Shown piece after piece: positions 58,677-64,000 of a stretch of DNA of 64,000 nucleotides; the stretch's first letter is position 1, and every line of letters starts with the position of its first letter. Under the pieces are notes generated by a model. It had not been told where the DNA came from. It worked only from the letters and a program-made list of their open reading frames with translations, and made no database searches. The DNA is from Mangifera indica. Its lineage: Eukaryota; Streptophyta; Magnoliopsida; Sapindales; Anacardiaceae. A program made the position numbers and the translations under genes. The stretch covers positions 15,786,320 to 15,850,319 of the forward strand of contig NC_058146.1 in NCBI RefSeq assembly GCF_011075055.1. The letters are read 5' to 3'.

Positions 58677-60179
58677 ATTCAAAGGAGAGTTCTTCCTAGA
58701 CAGGTTAATATATACTTCTCTCCAAATTCATCAATCAATCATTCTTAGTGTATTTAACTTTTTTTTCTTATATCTTTTTTAGTAAATACTTGCCCTTGCC
58801 CTTTTAATGTCTTCTGTTTCAGTTCCCTTTTATTCTATTTGCAATTGTTTTGCTGCTTCAACAAATCTGCAGATGCAAGAATTATCAACTATCTGGTAAT
58901 ATTTCTTATTCCTGTGCTTACTAGGATGAATAAAAACTTCAAAGATCTGTGTATATATGTTAACTATAATATTTTCTTGGCTATATTTTAGAACGTTTTC
59001 TAAGTTCCTTATTATTTAGATAATGTAATGAGTCGTTTACCTTGCAATAGCAAAGCATTGGATAAAGGGTGGATATTAGGGCTAATTAGTAGGGGTGTGC
59101 ATGGGTTAGAGCTAGATTTGAAGCGAGTTTATTTGAACTCGAAACGAGCCTGAAATGAGTACGAGTACGAACACGAGCTTGGGTTTAGAACAAAAAACTC
59201 AGCTTGCTTAAAAAAAAATTATAGTATTTTGAGATGCGACACCATTTTGAGCAAAGTGTTGTTTAACATACATTTTTAGGAAAATTTTCTAAACCTAAAC
59301 GCAAAACTCTTGCTTGTAGCTGCAGAATCCAGAGTTCAGACTCCGCCTCCTCAATCGTTCACACTTCTCGACGCTGCCTCGTCCAGTTCTCCCATTCAAC
59401 CGCCGTGATTTTGATGCTGTTGGTTGCTTTTCGTGTTACTTCAGTTTTTCGTTGCATTCCAGTTCCATGTTTCACGTCTTTGGCAACTTTTGGCGTTTGT
59501 TCTATGTAAAAAATAAAGATAATAAAAGCAATTTCATAACACACATAAAATTTACATGGTTCGATAATATGTTTACCTTCACAAGTCATTGTTAATTCTG
59601 TTTGAACTGATATATTATGAAAACTAGGGTTTCCATTATATATTGTAAACTTGACAAAAAAAAGTTTAGTCCATTTGATGAAACAGGTGTTCTATCTATG
59701 AAATACTCATTCTACTCTTCAAGCTTGCTCGTTCTCTAAGGAATAACCTTGCTTCCTTTCCCATTCTACTTCTCACAATATGGATTCTACATACATGCTT
59801 GGAATGGCCACTCGGAAGGCTTGATCTCTCTTAGAACAACTAGAATCGTATTGAAAACACTCAACTCAAGACATGCCTCGTTTAATTTGTTTTAAAAATG
59901 GGTTTTGTCGTCTCATAACAAAACCCGTTCAATCAATTTAACTAATTTGATATGAAGCATTATATTTTACATGTTGTTCACTTATACATGACATGAATTG
60001 ATATGTTTTAGGTATTATATTAGGGCAACAAATCATATCACAATTTGCCAACTCTAAGGGTAATAAGGTTAAAATAATAATAAATTATGGAGGATTCAAG
60101 GTAGAATCAAAACCCCTAACTCTCAATTCCTTATTTATCTGGTTCGGTTTTTATAATCATATTAGAATTTGCATTGAAG
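58677..60179. other. spacer with possible hAT-like scrap
   Basis: About 59088 (taggggtgtgcatgggt) resembles a hAT MITE end followed by gagct/gaactcg-rich sequence, but no partner end was found. A less AT-rich patch at 59300-59480 has no recognised protein. Confidence 0.35.
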
Positions 60180-60792
60180 GTATAGTTGACAATTTTCAAG
60201 ATGATTTATTAACTCGACACAATTTGAAATTAAATTGAATAATGTTAGGGTTGATGCAAGAGTAACCTGAATTAACTTGAATATTTAGAAAAATGTTACT
60301 AGTAGAATTTGTTAAAGATAAATTATGGAAATATGGAAAGATAAAATCAAGAGTAATTAAAATCTTTATAAATTGTATATAATTATATCTTTATATAATT
60401 GTAATTACTTATATTATTATTGATTTTTTTATAAATATTTTACTTTATTATTTGATAGTGAGAATGTGATTTTGTTATTAAGATTATTGATGTGTTTTGG
60501 AGGTCTTTATATGTATTTTTGCAAAATATTATACTGTGTATTTTTTTATTAATAATAAGTTAAAATAATTTAGTGAATAAATTAAAATGCTAAAAATACT
60601 TATGAAAGTGAAAACAATAAATAATTTTAAATCAATTTGCATTAGTCGAGCAATCAGAACATTAAAAGGTTGGGTTAGATTTGAAAATGTTTGATATGAT
60701 TCTAATTTGGATCGAATTCGAATAAAAGATCATTAACTCGAAACATGAATTAATATAATTTAAATATGATTCGATGACACGAACTATCAATA
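60180..60792. mobile_element. second copy of the 31580-32401 hAT-like MITE, degenerate
   Basis: Shares long stretches with 31580-32401: caatttgaaattaa, taattactyatattatt, attgatrtgttt..aaatattatactgtgt and gatgacacgaactatcaat. Ends are eroded and no target duplication is visible. Confidence 0.5.
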
Positions 60793-62000
60793 ATGTAAAT
60801 AATAATTATAGTAAAAAAAACAATTAAATACTAAACTATTATACTTATAATGTAAGTCATTATTATACGTATAAAAAAACAATTAATTATGCTCATAATG
60901 TAAGTCATTTTTATATTCGTAAAAAAATAATTATCATGCCCATAAATCTTAAACTTCATATTTTTCACATTGACTGAAGATAGAAAAATATACCTTGATT
61001 TCATCGTATTTTGTGACATCCTAATCATAAAGAGAATTCGTGAAAAATTTGAAAGATGTTGATTTCTCTCATTTAACCCTTTGACTTAATAATGGATAAA
61101 ATAACATAAGTTCTTTCTATCTATAAGTTGTTGCTATTAGTCTGTTGTGTATAGTAAAATCTGTAAGTGTTATATGTATTGGTATAAGTATATATAAGGT
61201 AGAGAGAGGATCGACTTCTATTTATAAAATTAATAGTAATTTCTCATCAAATATTACACTTTTATAGAGTGACACATTATTTTATTATAAAGAATCATAT
61301 CTTACTATTAACAAAGAGTGACATCTTTACATTAGTCGATAGAATTTAGATATTAAACTCTTATTAAATATAAATTATTTTATCAAATAAATACTATTAT
61401 ACTTGATAAAATAAACTTTTAATATATCATGTGAGCCATAATTCTTACATTAAGTTTGATTTAAATAAAAAATAGTTTAACTCAAATTTAGTTTAAATTC
61501 ATTATTCGAATTATTGTTCGAATTCCTAGGTTGAGTTCATGATTTATTGGCAAAATAATGTCTTTTTACCATATAATGAGAAAAATAATATCATTATGTC
61601 AATAAAGCCATGGACTCGACCCATAAATATGTGTCACAAATTTGGCCATAAATTTAAATCGTAAATTTAATTGAAACTTTAGTCAAATCAATCCAATTTT
61701 CTTCTAACCTAAGTTTAATTCGATTTAAATTTAAACTAAATAAATATATACCAAGCTATATTGGAGCGAGCAAACTTTCAATATTAAACAGATTCGAATT
61801 GAATTTAACCCTCATTATTTTCTCCATGTTTTCCAGGGAAAAGCACCAATCAGTTGAGGGCGTGAAGCCAAAAGAATGTCACTGTACAAAAACAAGACGG
61901 AGACTAAGACTTTACATTTTTCACTAACATTACGGTTTTTTTTTTTTTTTTGTTTTTAATAAAAGGAAACTCTCTGATTCATCATTGGCACAGTGACGCC
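60793..62000. other. AT-rich spacer, NPR-gene promoter side
   Basis: No gene seen. Pyrimidine-rich sequence with a TC repeat (about 62084-62100) lies shortly downstream, probably in the leader of the NPR-like gene. Confidence 0.4.
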
Positions 62001-62323
62001 ATTGTTGACATCACAAGAACCCATCTACGTTTGCTGACACCATCTTTAGCGTCATTTAAACGACTTCATCATCTGCTAACGACTCTCTCTCTCTCTGTCT
62101 ATCTTTCTTTACTGTTCACTTTGATAGCGTCTAATGAAATTTCCTCTTCACTATTTCTTCACTTCTCTTCTACACGTTTTATTTCTGTTACTTCAACCGA
62201 CGTCATCCATCTCTTTTACCTTTCCTTTGGTTTGCCATTTTTGTTCCTGGAAATTACCCATTTGCTCTTACCCTCTTGTTTTCTCATCCACGTCATCAAA
62301 TCAACTTATCCAATTCGATTTCT

Positions 62324-62839
62324 GTGAGTTTTTGGGTTAAGTTGTTAGGTCGATCTGATTTTTGATTTGGGGTTTCATTTGGCCGTAAAGTTTGTTTAAA
62401 AAAAAAAAAACAAATTTGATGGTTTATTTTTTCTGGGTTTTTTCTTATATTTGATTGGTTTGGTAAGTAGTTGAAGGCTTGTTATTCTTTCGTAAAAATG
62501 ACGCTGCTAATGAATTGTTGATTTTTTTTTTTTTGGTATTTGATACTAATTTTACAAATATAGAGTTTGTGTATAGTGTTAGTATCAATTATGTATAGGT
62601 ATTTTGCGTTAGTTTCAAATGGTAGATTTTTCATTTCTTGATAAATTTGATCAACCCCAGTTCATATATTTCTAGTATTTAGATTCTGCGGTATAAATAA
62701 TTAGTGTTATATTTATACATAGGTTTTTGCTATATTTTTTTTGGTAGTGGTGGTTTAGGTATCTTTTCGCTGTAGGAAACCATGAATCATATTTTCCTCA
62801 GGCTTGATAATTCTTAATATAGTATTCTTTTATATCCAG
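62324..62839 (+). other. probable 5'-UTR intron of the NPR-like gene
   Basis: Donor GTGAGT at 62324 and acceptor ..TATATCCAG ending at 62839, three bases before the start codon, with T-rich sequence between. It is inferred from splice consensus only; it explains why the open frame extends upstream of the true ATG. Confidence 0.5.
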
Positions 62840-62842
62840 TTA

Positions 62843-64000
62843 ATGGCTAATTCAGCTGAACCATCATCTTGTTTGAGCTTAACTTCATCTTCTCATCAAT
62901 CAAATGGCTCAATTAGTCACAGCATAGCCTCCTCCTCTGCCTCTGAGGCGGCAGGTCTTAGTCTTGAAGTGTTAAGTCTAAGCAAGCTTAGTTCTAGTTT
63001 GGAGCAACTGTTGGTTGATTCCACTTGTGATTATAGTGATGCTGAGATAGTTGTTGAGGGTACTGCTGTTGGTGTTCATCGATGCATTTTGGCTGCTAGG
63101 AGTAAGTTTTTTCATGAACTATTTAGAAGTGAAAAGGGGACTTCTGATAAAGAAGGAAAACCAAAATATGTCATGACTGAGTTGTTGCCTGTTGGCAAAG
63201 TTGGATATGAAGCCTTCTTAATCTTTTTGAGCTATGTATATACCGCGAAGTTGAAACCTTTTCCCATGGAGGTGTCAACCTGTGTTGACGACGGATGTGC
63301 TCATGATGCATGTAGACCTGCTATTAATTTTGCTGTGGAGTTGATGTATGCCTCATTTATGTTTCAAATACCGGAGCTGACTTCACTTTTCCAGGTGACT
63401 ATGCTGCCCTTTCTGGTTGACGTTCACTTATTTTTTCGAATTTTGAAATACATCAAATGTATGCCTTTCATATGGTTTAGTAGTTGTAATGGTGAGATAT
63501 ATTATGTATTTAATTGATTTGTCTGGTTGCTTGTTTACAGTCTATTATTGCTCATTGTGGAAAATAGCAGAATTGTGATAGTAGAATTTTTTTATCCTTT
63601 TCCAGATCTGTCAAAACTTATATTTTGCGGACACTGTGAGAAAACATAATAAATTCATAATTTGCTCTTTTTGCAGCGACATCTTCTAAACTTCGTTGGG
63701 AAAGCTCTTGTGGAAGATGTTATTCCAATCCTTGTTGTTGCCTTCCATTGTCAATCAAGTCAGCTTATTTCTCAGTGTGTCGAGAGAGTAGCACATTCAG
63801 ATCTTGAAAATATCTGCATTGAGAAAGAGCTTCCACATGAAGTTGCAGACAACATTACGATGCTCCGTCTTAAGTCTTCTACTGATGACGAAACTAATGT
63901 GGAAGCTGTGGACCCATCGCACGAAAAGAGAATCAGGAGAATCCATAAGGCACTAGACTCAGATGATGTTGAACTCGTTAAACTTCTGTTGTCTGAGTCT
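62843..64000 (+). CDS. NPR3/NPR4-like BTB-ankyrin salicylic acid co-receptor (5' part)
   Basis: Exon 1 runs 62843-63394 (184 residues). Exon 2 starts at 63677 and is open to the window end (108 more residues). The start MANSAEPSSCLSLTSSS and SLEQLL..CDYSDAEIVVEG..VGVHRCILAARSKFF match the NPR3/NPR4 branch better than NPR1. The BTB domain is about 45-165. A C2HC zinc site C147-C152-H154-C157 follows, then the helical region (RHLLNFVGKALVEDVIPILVVAF), and the first ankyrin repeat begins at HKALDSDDVELVKLLL. Family role: nuclear NPR3/4 proteins bind salicylic acid and repress TGA-dependent defence genes until the hormone releases them. The hormone-binding C-terminal region lies beyond the window. 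Confidence 0.93.

Noticed and set aside
62804..62842. N-terminal extension MIILNIVFF.. of the NPR-like protein
   Set aside because: Starts at a TTG codon, lies upstream of a splice acceptor ending at 62839, and family members start at MA(T/N).

Overview
The window is eudicot nuclear DNA. It is AT-rich, its genes have long GT-AG introns, and transposable-element (TE) remnants fill most of the space between them. The 3' UTR of an AGO2-type Argonaute gene carries a near-perfect miR403 site, a eudicot-typical feature. I cannot name the species. All gene calls come from reading exon translations and splice junctions by eye; no database search was run.

Layout. 1-11.6 kb is a TE graveyard: hairpin-shaped Mutator-type MITEs (termini GGCCAAA..GACT..CCACCC, 9-bp target duplications), a 3.1-kb tandem duplication (1210-7374) and a nested hAT MITE. 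12.1-15.4 kb (+) is a three-exon RBR E3 ubiquitin ligase with an N-terminal RNase H-like region. 16.3-16.7 kb is a Tourist-like MITE. 19.2-24.6 kb (+) is an AGO2/AGO3-clade Argonaute with a DDD catalytic triad; its first intron is largely a 5 x ~250-bp tandem array. 26-32.4 kb is gene-poor: a broken serine hydroxymethyltransferase fragment, hAT MITEs and a probable CACTA end. 32.7-41.9 kb (-) is a TIR-NBS-LRR (TNL) gene whose first intron is swollen to about 5.7 kb by a decayed Ty3/gypsy element and MITEs. 46.6-51.2 kb (+) is a second, intact-looking TNL, head-to-head with the first. Between them lie a MULE-MITE and a 1.6-kb hAT element carrying unrelated sequence. Downstream are a 93-bp x 3 repeat, a 149-bp tandem array (53.8-54.5 kb), a reverse-oriented LTR (55.1-56.5 kb) and a broken NBS-LRR leucine-rich-repeat fragment (57.8-58.7 kb). 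62.8 kb to the window end (+) is the start of an NPR3/NPR4-like BTB-ankyrin gene, cut by the window edge.

Functionally the intact genes lean towards immunity: two TNL receptors, an NPR3/4-type salicylic-acid co-receptor, the antiviral-type AGO2, and an RBR ubiquitin ligase of unknown target. This is probably a resistance-gene neighbourhood rather than a pathway cluster. I saw no tRNA, rRNA or CRISPR, and no convincing novel system. The most unusual structures are the hairpin MULE-MITE family, the array in the AGO2 intron, and the divergent TNL pair with altered MHD motifs.
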